From Maratus speciosus (taxonomy: Eukaryota; Arthropoda; Arachnida; Araneae; Salticidae): DNA of 64,000 nucleotides. The stretch spans positions 443,921,502-443,985,501 of the forward strand of contig OZ010794.1 of NCBI GenBank assembly GCA_963932465.1. The letters run 5' to 3'. This document shows, piece after piece, positions 21,191 through 34,181 of the stretch (the stretch's first letter is position 1; each line of letters begins with the position of its first letter). The notes beneath the pieces are model-generated. The model was not told where the DNA came from and searched no databases. It saw nothing but the letters and a program-made list of their open reading frames with translations. A program made the translations under genes and the position numbers.

Positions 21191-22340
21191 GGGATATCCC
21201 CGCCATATTCACGTGTTAGGTGGGGAAAAGAAAGAAATATAAAACAGAACAGGAAAATTGGACCACCAGCATATGTTTTTAGGTTTGCATGTACTGCGTG
21301 GGGTCGCGAGAAGGATGGAATTTCCAGAATGCGAAAGAGCTGCCGTTTGGTTAGGCAATAATCTTGTCTAAAACGTTCACAAGTTAGACTTGATGAGATA
21401 GAATTTCAAAATACGGGGATTGAAGTTTTCCCATCTGGAGATGTTGTCATGAACAGTCTAATAAATATGTCTGCTGAGGGATTTACAAATCAGTATATTT
21501 TAGTGAGCAGCTATAAAAATGTCCCATGTTAGTAACACGAGTTTCAGATTGCGTCGTAAAAAGGGATTAAGATATTAAAGGCTTAGTTTTAGACCACACC
21601 ACTGTTAGCATTACTATAAAATTATAATGTTATGCAAGTGTAAGTAAGCGTCAGTGAGTCGGTTAAGAAAAATACAGAAAGAACTCGCCCCTTGGAAATT
21701 TTTCATTGGACGAGATGATTTTTAGGCGGGATTTAAGCAGAGAGAAAAATTAAGGAAGAGATGAGAATTTGGGGAAGTGAGGAGAGGGAGTTTAGATTCG
21801 GCAAAAGAAGGATCCCCTTTTCTTTAAGATATTTTAAGAAGGGATAACTTTGTACTCTCCGGGCTCAAGTAAAGAATGCGAATTTACTCAAAAGCATCCG
21901 CATGGTGGAAATAGAGTTTTATTGGTGTGGTGGTGCAAAATATGGATTAAACGAAAAGAATAATAAGATGACGATGCTTCTCAGGAAATTAAGAGGTGAG
22001 TGGAATTATTCTATCGTACTTTCGAGCAATCAATAATTCTAGTGAAATTGTATTTTAGTAAGTAAACATAAGTCAGGCATCCTTAGAGTCCCTATGAATG
22101 TTTAAGATATAATTTATACAAATTTTCTATGTATTCTTCAAGATTAATATTTATATATACATAGGGAAAGCTTATTCTAGGCATGTTGTTAATGCCTTTG
22201 TCATTTTGATTAATTAATAAATTAGTGTTTCATCCTCAATGTTTCCAGAACCTAATATATTTTATACATCCGACTCTCGAACCTGGGAATTAATGTAAAA
22301 ACTAAACAGAACGAAGCCTCACGAGCAGTCGGACGAACCG
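21191..22340. other. Unique-looking sequence between satellite blocks
   Basis: No recognised gene or repeat boundary. It begins abruptly at the end of a satellite unit and the satellite resumes at about 22341, which looks like an insertion into a satellite array. I found no clear terminal repeats. Confidence 0.45.
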
Positions 22341-23020
22341 TGTGTTAAAATTTTGCAATTTATCAGTTTTAGAGAGAATTTCACCCTTAAAGGAAAGTCC
22401 TCACCTAAGAAAATGAAAATGAATCTCCCGAGACCCTAAAAGTAGAATAGAATTAGGAAAGAATCTTTTTCTTATAGAATACTGTTCTGTCTCAGTGGTA
22501 ATGTTTTTTCATTACAACCGTGTGCCAAAATTTTGCAATTTATCAGTTTAGAGAGAATTTTACCCCTAAAGGAGAGTCCTCACCCAAGAAAATGAAAATG
22601 AATCTCCCGAGACCCTAAAAATAGGATAGAATTAGGAAAGAATCTTTTTCTTATAGAACACTGTTCTCTCTCAGTGGTAATGTTTTATCATTACAACCGT
22701 GTGTCAAAATTTTGCAATTTATCAGTTTTAGAGAGAATTTCACCCTTAAAGGAGAGTCCTCATCCAAGAAAAGGAAAATGAATCTCCCGAGACCCTAAAA
22801 GTAGGATAGAATCTTTTTCTTATAGAATACTGTTCTCTCTCAGCGGTAATGTTTTTTCATTACAACGTGTGTCAAAATGTTGCAATTTATCAGTTTTAGA
22901 GAGAATATCACCCTTCAAGGAGATCCCTCGCACAAGAAAATGAAGAGGAATCTCCCGAGGCCTTAAAAGAATGGAAGAAAGAACGGAGACATAAGGACGT
23001 TTAAAACATAGCCCTATTGT
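22341..23020. repeat. Satellite cluster, second block (~178-bp units)
   Basis: Same family as 20462-21190. Unit starts lie near 22439, 22617 and 22798. The final unit is again of the long type with the GAAAGAACGGAGA segment, so short units are bracketed by long ones. Confidence 0.88.
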
Positions 23021-23964
23021 AAGATTTACAAGTGAGCCATGGAAAGGAAAGTGCATGATAAAAAACTTGTTTCTTTCTTTAAATCCATACTCTGGGCCTA
23101 TATTAACCAGCTTTTTCAAGTGTTTTATTGCATTGTTAAAATGTAAAAGATGTCTGAAATCTATTGCTCTTAAATTGCAGTGACTATTGTAATGTTGGTC
23201 GAGTTCTTTCGGGAAAAGGGTAAAAGATCAGTTGCATTACTGTATGTCATAAATGTTCTTTGGAATTACTAGTCCTTTAGAGACTATGATTTCAATACTC
23301 TGTTTTGTCTAAAAAACAGACCAGCCTAAAGAAAATGGCAATCACAAAGGTAAGGCTGAATAATTTATGGTAAATTAATTATATTAACATTCTAGCAGTG
23401 GTCTAGTTATAGCAATCAATAGTTTCATTATTTTTTGTGTGTTTCAAGATACTTACGGTAAATGATTTGTTTTTCATCTTGAACAATTCTGTCATTTTCA
23501 TTTATTTGATAGAAAAGGCTAATATTCTGAATCCAGATTTGTACCAAAATCACTTGTTTTCATGAAATAACACTTTTTATATTAAATTAACATGAAGGTG
23601 CTCTATTTTAAAGAAAAAACAATAACAAACTAGTTGGATGTGCCAATCCCAAAACTTTCTTCTACCTAATACATCTTAATATTTCAAAATGTAGTTACAA
23701 ATGTCAATACTTTAATATTATTAGTTCAATACTAACTTCGACTTTTGTTAATACCAACTTTGACTTCCTTCTTAACTTTCTGCTTCAGTCAATGAATCGT
23801 AGTAAAAACAAGTTCATCTCGATCATGATATTTATTAAAATCAATAGTTTTCAGTTATTCTGTTGTAATTTCAGCTGTTTTCGAATATCCGGCTTATCAT
23901 GATGCGAAGTTGCCATCGCTTTACAAGCTGCCGGTGGACAACAGAACTATGAAAAAATAAGAAA
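23021..23964. other. AT-rich DNA, nothing supported
   Basis: No persistent frame, tandem array or terminal repeat recognised. Confidence 0.45.
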
Positions 23965-24440
23965 ATTATACAAAAATCGCTATTATAGTGTTCCATTACG
24001 GTGGAATATTTCCAAATTAAGGGAAGACCTTCTTGCCATGGCCAAAAACATACAAAAAAAGTTGCATTCAATTCTATGCATAACTCCATACACTTTTCGA
24101 TGGCACAATAATGAAAATGTCACAGGAATCGCTATTACAGCGCCCCCTTCTGTTGGAATTTTTCCAAATTAAGAAAGAACCTTCTTTCCATGGCCAAAAA
24201 TATACACAAAAAATTTGGTTCAATTCTATGCATAACTTCATACAATTGTCGGTGGTACAATAATGAAAATGGTGCAAAAATCGCTATTACAGCGTCCCCT
24301 TCCGTCGGAATCTTTTCAAATTAAGGGAGGACCTGCTTGCCATAGACCCCCTCCCCCCCAAAATGGTTCAATTCTATGCATAACTTCATACACCTTTTGA
24401 TGGTACAATACGGACACACGGATAAACAGACATTTTCTAT
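23965..24440. repeat. ~152-bp tandem repeat, three units, with GACA-like tail
   Basis: AATCGCTATTA recurs near 23977, 24129 and 24281 (152 bp apart), with TTCAATTCTATGCATAACT in each unit. The array ends in CGGACACACGGATAAACAGACA, a tail like that of the 145-bp family. Confidence 0.85.
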
Positions 24441-25539
24441 AAACATGTTCTTTGGGATATCCGACCCTAAAACGCGTACGTCCGTCTAAAACCGTTGGTC
24501 GAAAAAAATTTCGATTACAATACTTTCTTCTATTGAAGATAGAAGAAAATAAAAATCTTCCAGCAGGCATAGATTAGGAAACACTTTCCAACACTAATAG
24601 AATATTATTAAGGAATTTTTTTTTTTCGCGCAATAAAGGGAAATATCTAAAGGACCAATTTAAATAAATGCTACTTATTGTGTACTCATGAGGAAGCACG
24701 TTGTATATCACCTAAGTGATGCATATAAATGTTATTATGCTTAAAATGACAAAACATCAATAAAACGATTTTCTCAACATACCTTAATGTAACGGATTTA
24801 TTTTGTGTGTTCCCTGTAAACGAACTAGAAATGCTATACACTTTATTTTCAATATTGAAAATACCATGTTAAACCTCAATAACATAGAAAAATTACATAT
24901 CGACCCGAGAATATTTACGAGAGTTAGATCACGTACAGATAAACCGAATTCATTAATACTTTTCAATTATGCTGGGAAGTGTTAAAAATGGTTTCGCATT
25001 ACTGAAGAGCTACACGTTGTTTTTAAAATTTCATTAAGATTTTGCAGTGACAAAGATTTTATCATATAGTATATATCGTAATTTTCATTTAATTTAAAAT
25101 ACTGTTATTGAAAATTGATACTTTTGAAAATGATCCGAAAATTCTATAATCATCTAAACTTTGAGATATAGTTTTAGATTTCCCTAGGGAAACTGTATCA
25201 TCTTTTTCTCCTTCGGTAATAGATGTAATGTGATACATGAAATTTCTTTACATTGTTTTAAACTTTCTTGAAAGCTAATATAATATTTTACGGAATAATA
25301 GGAAAGTATTATAGAAAATATTTAATAGAATTAGAATTTTTAAATTTATAGATGGTAATGTATATTTTATTCGATATAATTGTTTTCATGGAGAAAAGAA
25401 GAAATTAAGAAGTGAACAGAGACACAAGAATGTATACCGGACTATGTTTTGCATAGAACATTAATTTACAGCATACAACAACAACCTTCAAACGCAAATC
25501 ATAGTTGTGTAATTAAAAAGAAAAAGAGCGAATAATACT
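24441..25539. other. AT-rich DNA, nothing supported
   Basis: Short open frames on both strands here resemble no family. No repeats of note. Confidence 0.45.
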
Positions 25540-26390
25540 CACTCACAGAGGGTTCCATACAATAAATATATTAATTATTAACTGTAATATTACAAAAAAT
25601 CTTTTTGCTAAATGAATAATAAGTTGTCATCTAGACTTTTAAAGCCGATGGCGCTTAGAGTACGCCGCCCGTGTCTTTATGTAGTCCAAACCGTCAGTGG
25701 CTTTAAGGGTTAATATCCCGGCTAATTACCGATTTTTTTTTTCTAAAATCATTATCAACAATCTTTTATACTTCCGCGACGATAGGTACCTTGAGAGCCT
25801 CTCAACGTTTTTGCTGAGCACCCGCAAAGTGAAATTTGTGTATAACGAAAAAATGGGATTTTCTCAAAAACTAGGTGACCTAGGGTAACCGCTATAATTT
25901 TACTGCAAGGTTTAACTAAACTTCTACTATCGCTAATTTTTTCATAATTTTTGTTCCAGTAGATTTAATAGTTGTAATAGAGGGGAGGGGGGGATATTTT
26001 TGCATTACATTTTCGACGATATCTCTGAAAATATAATACCTAAAACCAAAACAAATGTATTTTTGAGTTTGGTGTTACGAGACCTTTCACACCATGCCCC
26101 AAATGATTTATATAAAAAATATTTTTATTTTCAAATAACATAATTAACCCCACCCCCCTACATTTTTCGTAAATATACTATTTGTAAATTGTTAATAATC
26201 TATAAATATACTATTTGTAAATGGTTAATAATCTGTAAATATGTGGGTCAATAGCCTCTGCCAAATTTGAACTTTCAATGTTCCTTAGTTTACGAGAAAA
26301 ACGGCTTTGACAGACGGACAGACATACAGACACACGAGTGATCTTATAATGGTTCCGTTTTTACTTTTTCAGTATAGAACACTAAAAACG
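25540..26390. repeat. Dispersed repeat, copy 1
   Basis: It shares GAGGGTTCC(A/G)TACAATAAA, GAGTACGCCGCC, TCGGCTAATTACCGA and GTGATCTTATAATGGTTCCG with 52660-54010 in the same order. It ends with a GACAGACGGACAGACATACA tract. The frame at 25697-25888 lies inside it and is not conserved. Confidence 0.88.
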
Positions 26391-27704
26391 TAAAAGACAG
26401 CTTTTATGCCAAAGTTCCTTGTTTATGATTTCCTACACAACTGCAACTACGTATATTTTCTTGTGTATATGTATTTATCTTTATATGAACTTTCAAAATT
26501 TCAATACAAAATCTCAATATTTCTTTATTTTATTCGATTTATCATACTGCATTTACTATAAATACATTTTTTCTCTATTTTGATAAACTAGTTAAATATG
26601 AGTTAAAAGTGGTTATGGGGTATATCCGTATTACGAAACGAATAATGAATTCAGTGGGTAGCCAGATGGGAAAGGATCCCCCCCTCCCCCCCGGAGCAAT
26701 GAAATGCCCCCCTTCCGGAATTCAAAATATCCCTCCTGGAGAAAACTTTGTATTCAAAGTTTACTCCAGGAATTCAAACTTTGAATTCAAATTGTTTTGA
26801 AGACTAATTGAAACCGTGGTAAAAATTATTAAAGTAATGGTAAAAGTATGTTTTTGAACGAGAATAATTATGATCATTTAGAAATCCAAAATACATTGTT
26901 GACTTGCTAGAATTTAGCACACATGCTATGCACAAATCCAATTAATTACTCAAATGGCCTGTATATTATTACATTCCATATACGGACTTATATAAATATA
27001 TACATATACAGTGTCCCAAAAATATTGAAATGCTGAACTATTTATATTGGTTTAAGCGCAAACGATTAATCTTTTGTAATTGGAGTGCATGCCACAGAGA
27101 TAGATTTTTAAAAAACAATGCTTGAAAATTACTTTAAAATAATAATAAATCATGAGATAAATGTTTTAAACAAATTGCATTTAAATATACAATATTGTCT
27201 ATTCGACTTTATAAAAAATGAAATTGTACAAGGTTAAGAAGTTTTAAAAAATTGCTCTAACAACGAAATTAATTTTTCAGGTCGTTGCCATCGTTAATAT
27301 GACGCTAGGAACATGTTTTTGCTTTATAATATATATTCATGAACAATTTAAACTCTTTATACAGTGTATAATAGGAAATGAATTGTAAATCAACGTTATT
27401 TAAAGAATTTTTTCCCTTTCAAGTAATACATTTATTCAGAATATGCTTTGACTGCAATTTTCTAAATAACAAATTAATTTTAAAAAGTGCAAGATGGAGG
27501 AACGTATTACCAGACAATGAAATTTTTCCTGATGACTTTTTAATGAACTATTTCTTTTCAATTTGTTCAGAGAATTTGCCTACTTCTTTTGTTTATTTTC
27601 GAATTAGCATCAAAGTTTTTTTCCCTCTTCCAATAACCGTCACTCCCTCTCAAAGAAACCCATTGTTGCAAGTTTTTTTGTATGTGGGTGTTTTTACTTC
27701 TTTT
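26391..27704. other. AT-rich DNA with one short dispersed repeat
   Basis: TTGCCATCGTTAATATGACG near 27285 is matched at 61307 (TTGCCATCGTCAATATAACG) with similar flanks, so a short dispersed repeat is present. No gene is supported. The open frame at 27378-27740 has no recognised domain. Confidence 0.45.
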
Positions 27705-28250
27705 TTTTTAAAGTTAAACAAAACATTAGAAAAAATATAAAATCCATTGACTTTTAAAATTTTTTATTGCAGTTAAAATTGTTAAAAAAAAGCATGTATA
27801 TGTCTCGTTCTGTAAAAGTATTGCACAAACTCTATTTCGAGATTTTAGAAATTCGGAAAAAATGTTATTCATACATTCTAAAAAATAAATGCGTAAATTT
27901 ACAAATTAAAACAGATATGCTGATGATACAAAAACGATTTATGTTTATACGTCTTACAAATAAATCAAATGTTGGAGGCTTTTTTTATATGGGGTTTTAT
28001 TTCTTTTTTAAGTTAAACAAACAGTAGGAAAAAAATAAAAAACATTGACTTTAAAACATGTTATTACAATTAAAATTGTTAAAGAAAAGTATGTATATGT
28101 CTTTTTCTGCAAAAATATTCCACAAACTCTTCTTCGAGACATTAGAAACACGGAAAAAATGTTATTTACACATTCTAAAAAATAAATGTGTAAATTTACA
28201 AATTAAAAGAGGTATACTGATGATACAAAAACGATTTATGTTTATACGTG
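27705..28250. repeat. ~298-bp direct tandem duplication
   Basis: 27708-27955 recurs at 28006-28250 (AGTTAAACAAA to GATTTATGTTTATACGT). Both copies keep an open frame of about 63 codons with the shared segment LKNKCVNLQIK, but many differences change residues, so drift in AT-rich DNA is the simpler reading. Confidence 0.85.
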
Positions 28251-29420
28251 TAAAGTGGCGTGTAAATTGTCAAATACACGACTGGTGTGCCAATTTTAAA
28301 ATAAACCTTGTCCTGTGCACTTTTATGATAACACGTTAAGCTGATGAAAAGTGTAAAAAATTATCAGATTACACATTTTAATGTGTAAATTGCACATGAG
28401 TTCATATATTTCTGTGTAATATACAAAAACGACAGATTTTTCTGTACAAAACCTCTTATAATTTGGGGTGTAAATTCTGAACTAAATGTTTTTATGGTCG
28501 TAAAACAAAATTGCATGAAGAACAAACTCATATGCTTGATGTGTTTGTTCTTTTTCTAGCAGATTTATTTTAAGTCCACAAAACAGTGTATTCACAATTT
28601 ACAAAAAATATGATCATCCGAAATTATATTTACTACATGCCATCTTTCTGTTAGAGCGTTGTTAGAACTTGTTTTGCAGTTCTAAAACCGTATATTCATA
28701 ATTTATGCACAGAACATGTGTAATTTGAAGAAATACATAGTAACGTTTTTCCCGTTAAAATACAGAACTTACACCAGTGCTACTTACGTATTAGCACTCG
28801 GTACGGTATGCTATTTCTTTCTCCCAGCTTATTTTGTGTATTCCAAAAAATATCGTTACCTTACAGAAGCCAGCCGTAAACCAAAGCAGTACGACTAAAT
28901 ACTCTATAGCAATTTTTTAAACTTCTAAGCATCGCACATTTTCGATTTTTATACCGCCGTATTGAAAAAAAAAGTACTTTTAAATGCATTTTGTTTGAAA
29001 ACTGCATCTCCATTTATTTTTGAAATATTAATTCTTTTGTAGTTTTTAGAGCCATTTGCTTAATATTGGCTACGGAAGTACTCCATGTCCGTAGAAAGTA
29101 CAGGAAAAATAGTTCTAAAATAGTGATTATATATTTTTGTTGCCATTTTCTCATAACAACCGAAAGAAAATATCATTATAATATGTACTATTCTGAAAAA
29201 AGTATAAACGAATGATTTCTGTTAAAACAATGGAGCTATTATAAACTAGATTTAATTTTAAGTAACTATGAATCATTAGGTAGCTGTTTTTTTGTCGATT
29301 TTCTTGAATGACGGAATCTTTCTGCTGTATTTGTGCATTATTTCGCGATAGTGATGTACTATGCATACTTTTCTGTAGATGTTTAAGAGTAGATCGTAAA
29401 TGTGGAATTCTTAAGCGGAT
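28251..29420. other. AT-rich DNA, nothing supported
   Basis: TGTGTAAATTGCACATGAG-like words recur near 34310, hinting at a dispersed repeat. No gene. Confidence 0.4.
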
Positions 29421-29913
29421 GCGAATGACGTCATTTTACATAAAATAAAACGTCTTGATAATAAATAGTCTTGAAATATGTTTTGTACTGCAGTAGAGTC
29501 CCGCTTAACCGAGTTATTTTCTTCTGATGGACTGGTGGCTTCTATTATTATGAAACAGCCATTATAAATGAAATGTTAGGTGAAGATTAAAGAGCAGCCG
29601 TAAAAAGTTAGAACTCTGATTTTTTGGTCAGAATGGAAAACAAAATGGCCATAATTGTTTTTTTGAAAAAAAAACAAAAACAAATTATGGCCATTTCCCC
29701 CCCCATTCTGACCAGAAAATCAGAGTTCTAACTTTTTACGGCTGCTCTTTCATCTTCACCTAACGCTTCATTTATAATGGCTGTTTCATAATAATAGAAG
29801 CCACCAGTCCATCAGAAGAAAATAACTCGGTTAAGCGGGACTCTACTGCAGTACAAAACATATTTCAAGACTTAAAGCACACGTTTTATTTTATGTAAAA
29901 TGACGCCATTCGC
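29421..29913. mobile_element. Near-perfect fold-back element (~245-bp arms)
   Basis: The arms 29421-29664 and 29673-29913 are almost perfect reverse complements with only a few bases between them. Nested inside at 29491 and 29848 are pogo-like ends (CAGTAGAGTCCCGCTTAACC and its complement). No transposase. A transcript would form a very long hairpin. Confidence 0.93.
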
Positions 29914-30072
29914 AATAATGAAGTAATGGAAATGCCGGGGACGACACTAAATTCTGGAAAAAAAAAACAGAATTCCTGTTCTCTAGTTTTATCGTATTTT
30001 GTTTCCTATGAATTTTAATCATCACTTTTCAAAGCTATATGTTTACACGAAGATGATAAAATCTCTATTTAA

Positions 30073-30290
30073 CCCCTTAGATCCGAAGCCGCCTGAGATG
30101 CTAGAATCCCATTAATTTGGATATTCCAAATTCATACCAGAAATTTAGAATAGCAATATTTGCTTTATTTAATAACAGAAAATTCCGTCGTTAAATAAAG
30201 TGAAAATTTCTATCGAAGTTTTCTGGTGTTAATTCAATTTATCTGAATTACTGAATATCTAGAACGTGTTGTACCCTGGGAATTAGAGGG
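30073..30290. mobile_element. Possible 218-bp TTAA-flanked short element
   Basis: TTAA at 30069-30072 and 30291-30294 flank ends CCCCTTAGATCC and, in complement, CCCTCTAATTCC. The right TTAA is shared with the next element. TIR match is only about 8 of 12, so this is tentative. Confidence 0.4.
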
Positions 30291-30294
30291 TTAA

Positions 30295-33200
30295 GGGGAC
30301 TCAGCATTTGTCATTTTGATAAAAAATGTCAAAAATGTCGAATTTTAGATTTTGATCTTAAAATGTGCCTTAGTATTCTTAGAACATTCTGTCCGAATTT
30401 CGGAACGATTCGATTAATAATAAAGAAGATATACTGAAGACATAAAGATGAAATTTAATATCAATTATAAGTGTAAGTGAAATGTTTAAACTCATTTTTC
30501 TCACTTCGCAATTTTTTGCATCTTCATTTTAATCCAAATGCTAAGCTACAATAAGTAAGCAAATTGTCTGAAATTTAAAAAAAAGTATCTTTAGACCCTA
30601 CGTGTGGTAAATAAATATCAGATTTTTTATATGTTTGTAACTTAAAAAAAAAGAACTTAAAAACATGCTATTTTCCCACGTTTGTTCCATATACATTCAC
30701 TATTTTTTTTTTCTGCTGATCTAATGGGCTAATCAAAAATACTTAGTTTTATAGAAAAAGTACTCTGAATAAAGGATGAAAAAATATATTTCCAAATATG
30801 AAACATGAAAACGAAGAAAGAATTTTTAAATTTTTAATTTAAAAAAAAGTTATTGCTATAATGACAATTTAACATTTTTTATGATCTGTTATGACTATGC
30901 TTTATAGTAGGGTTTGAAATGTCGTGAAATGTGGCTCCAGCTCGATTGACGTGCCAAGTTTGATATTTTTATTGTATTGTGAAGGTTTTGACTAGTAGAT
31001 TCCAAATACCGTAGGTGCCATTTTTTATACACATTTTTGGGGGTGATTTTCAAGATGGCGTCCAAGATGGCTGCCATTTACTGACTTCTTTAATATTTGA
31101 GGCATATTATTGACCACTATGTCAAATTATATGTTTTCAGGGTCAAGAAAAACAAATATATAATAAAATTAGGAGTAAATTGAGTTTTTGAAGTGTTTTA
31201 AGCGATAAGATGCAAATAAAGCACAAAAATATGAAAAACATTAGATATACTAGCGTTTTATTAACCAGTTATACGCAACCAAAGTATTTAAATGAAATAA
31301 CAAAAATTATTGAAGATATTGAACAAAATTATTAAAAACAGCATTTATATGTATATACTGGGATGTTATGTATCCTCTTCTCAATCACTGCTATCGCTGT
31401 GATGATATTGATAGTCCTTTGTATTGTTGCAATCTCTGCATTTGCAAAGGGCAGTACAAACCAGAGAATTCTTTAAGCAAGAACATTTTCTAACTGTACA
31501 TGTTCTGTTACACTCATATTTCACAAGTTCAATAACTCTTTTGGGCACAGGTAACTCCAGGCATTTGACTGGAAAAATTACTCCTTTGCCATTTTTCCCC
31601 CAACCATTGCCAATAAGTGGGGGTATTCTAGGTCGAGGATATCTGTAGCCCTTTCCAGTGGTGCAAATTAAGTTGGATCTTAGAATATGTGACTTCAGTG
31701 CTCCAAGGTTTGATGGTAATTTCTCCCCTTCGAAACTTTTAGTTCTGAAAAGGTGCCATCTTAACTCTGAAATCCTTTAAATTACTATTTTTCAAATAAG
31801 TCCAGTCGGTGAATTTTTCAAACAACGACAGATTGGATAATGGATCAACATTAGGTTCCCCAAGTTCTTTGAAAGCTGTTATAATATCATCATCACACTG
31901 AAGATTGACATACACTTTTATCCACTTCTGTTTTGAAATGCCTACAAATTTTCCTGCCCAGTCTCCACTAGTATATCAATGTAAACCTAGTAAACTTTGT
32001 GCTTTTATGAGCACCTATTGCTCAACATCTTTCATTAATATTAATTTTTCTGTGTTTGTTGCCTTGACCAGTAACAAAATTATTTCACTGCTTACTAGAT
32101 GACTTAAAACCAAGTCAATTAGTAATATGAAAATGTCAGTATCTTGCGAAAATACATCGATCTTATAATTATCATGATGGTTCACTATATCAAGTACATG
32201 AAGATGTATAATGGTGTCTGCATCTTTATGTGTATGATCATGTAATTCTGAATCGAAAACATTCGCGTGGTTAATGCATGCCTTACTGCCAAAAACGACA
32301 ACAATTTTCTTCTCACTAGCAGCAAAAACCTGTAGTAATTTATTCCCGAGATACTCTGTCAGCTGTGATTTTGTTTCATTATGTGAAAGAAACTTCTTTA
32401 ATGAAACCAACGTTATATTGGTACTATTTGTAATAGTAAATCTAAGAGGTTCCGTCTCCCCCAATCTTTTCTTACTAGTTTGCTCCTTCAATGAATGCTC
32501 AAGGTATTGGTTAAATATTATTCTCCCTTCAGTGTATCCGCTGGTCATTTTCATAATGATCTCGGTAAAAGCATTTGCGAAGTCTTCACAAGTTTTCATG
32601 GCAAGTGTCTTTTTTACTGATTGTACGATTGCCATTTCATCTATAATACAAACTTTTTCTATCGGAGAAGTAATCGAGGATTCTAATGATTCAAGTATGG
32701 GTGATCGATTATATTGCTCTATTTCTGCAATGAATGAACTTTCGTCACATGGAATATGAAGATATCCATCAGAAGAAAATAATGATCTTGCTATTAAGGA
32801 ACACTTGTAGTTTCCAATTGCATCTTTTAGGTTTGTAGACATTTGAGGTCTTTATTCCATAATAACAAGAAAATGAGCAAGAAGTTTCCTATCTTCTCGA
32901 ATTAGTCTATCTCTTACAAATTCTTCAAATTTTTGGTCGACGATTTAGAATATCATCCTTTGCAGATTTTGGAACTTTAATAGAGGATGCAATATTCATT
33001 AGTGTGGTATTATCTTGGAAAGGGTTGTCTCCACAATGATCCCGAATACTCTCCTTGACGATGGCTGCATTGTGAAAAACCCTTAGCGACATGGAAGTCC
33101 GAAGTTAATAGTGTTTCCTAGGCTGTTTAGAGACTTCATTTGGACAGTACTTTTCAAAGTAATTTGAAACAATGCGTAATACTTCTGGGCACACAAGAAA

Positions 33201-34177
33201 TACCTTTCGAGGGCGTTTTCATTCTGAGTAAAACCAATAACTCCACCAATGTTCTTCAGTTCTTTGATTTTCTGTTCTAAGTTCTGGTCTGAAAATAGTT
33301 TCGTAAACGGCACATTGGCTTTGGATACTGCAAAACAACCAGATTCGAGAGCATTCCATATTTTTGGATATGTTGTTTTAAGGTCCTTCATCTGTGCTAT
33401 GTATACTGGAATGAGTCTGGCATAACGAAATAAGTCATGAGCAAATTAATGGTTGATTTGTTCCTCTAATGATGCGAGATGCAATGCCCAATCTCGTTGA
33501 CGAGTGGCACGGATGAAATGTAACAAAGATACAGATTGGTTCATATACTGTAGTAAGAAATTTGCCATATCACCGCTGCATTATGTAATATGTGGAAGAC
33601 GATTTTTTTCAACTAGTACTCTGATCGCTTCAAACAAAGTTGTAGCTTCAGTTTCACAATTGAGCAATTTCTCACGTAGTGAGTTGCATTTTTCTTGCAG
33701 GGAAATAATCTCTGTAGAATGTGGCAGTGTTTCAAAGAGAAGGTCGTAGCATGCCAAAACGATAGTCATGTCAAATTCTATGCCTTTAGTATAAAAGTAA
33801 TTTTGTAGTAAATTTATAAATAAATAATAAATAACACAATTTATGCTCATTTTGATTGTATATTTGCATTTTTTGACCCCAAAAACATATAATTTGATAT
33901 ACTGGTCAATAATATCCCACAAATATTAAAAAAGTTAGTAAATGGCAGCCATCTTGGACGCCATCTTGAAAATCACCTCTAAAATGTGCGAGAAAAAAAT
34001 GGCACCTAAGATATTTGGAATCTACATGTGAAAAGCTACAAAATAAAAAAAAATATCAAACTTGGCACAAAAATCGAGCTGGAAAACATTTCAGACCCTA
34101 CTATTATTCAAACATGAACCTAAAAATATAATATAGGTAATAGTTACAAAATATATTTTTTTTGGTACCGACTCCCC
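30295..34177. mobile_element. TTAA-flanked DNA transposon carrying a CXC-domain gene
   Basis: TTAA at 30291-30294 and 34178-34181 flank the ends GGGGACTC and GAGTCCCC (AGGGGACTCAG against AGGGGAGTCGG in complement). Subterminal inverted repeats of ~230 bp (30905-31150 and 33880-34115) share TTCAAGATGGCGTCCAAGAT. The left side has about 530 extra bases between end and repeat. The only coding matter is the decayed minus-strand gene. TTAA targets are known from piggyBac-type elements, but I see no piggyBac transposase. Confidence 0.75.
31381..33760 (-). pseudogene. Transposon-encoded PIN/FEN-like + CXC-domain protein, frameshifted
   Basis: Pieces in several minus frames line up in order. An upstream part reads FIRATRQRDWALHL near 33515. 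A middle part at 33083-33391 contains GGVIGFTQNENALER. The 275-codon frame 32015-32842 contains HKDADTIIHLH, then VFSQDTDIFILL. A block LLGLH..TSGDWAGKF follows a stop near 31950. The C-terminus, ending at TGA 31381-31383, has CNRTCTVRKCSCLKN and CTALCKCRDCNN, a CXC (tesmin/TSO1-type) zinc motif. The acidic pattern D-A-D-T then S-x-D-T-D resembles PIN/FEN-type nucleases. I recall such proteins as repeated hypothetical genes in arthropods and cnidarians. Nuclease or transposase function is inference. At least four frame breaks; not functional here. Confidence 0.7.
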
Positions 34178-34181
34178 TTAA

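Noticed and set aside
30295..34177. piggyBac assignment from the TTAA flanks
   Set aside because: No piggyBac transposase motif in any frame; TTAA alone is not enough.
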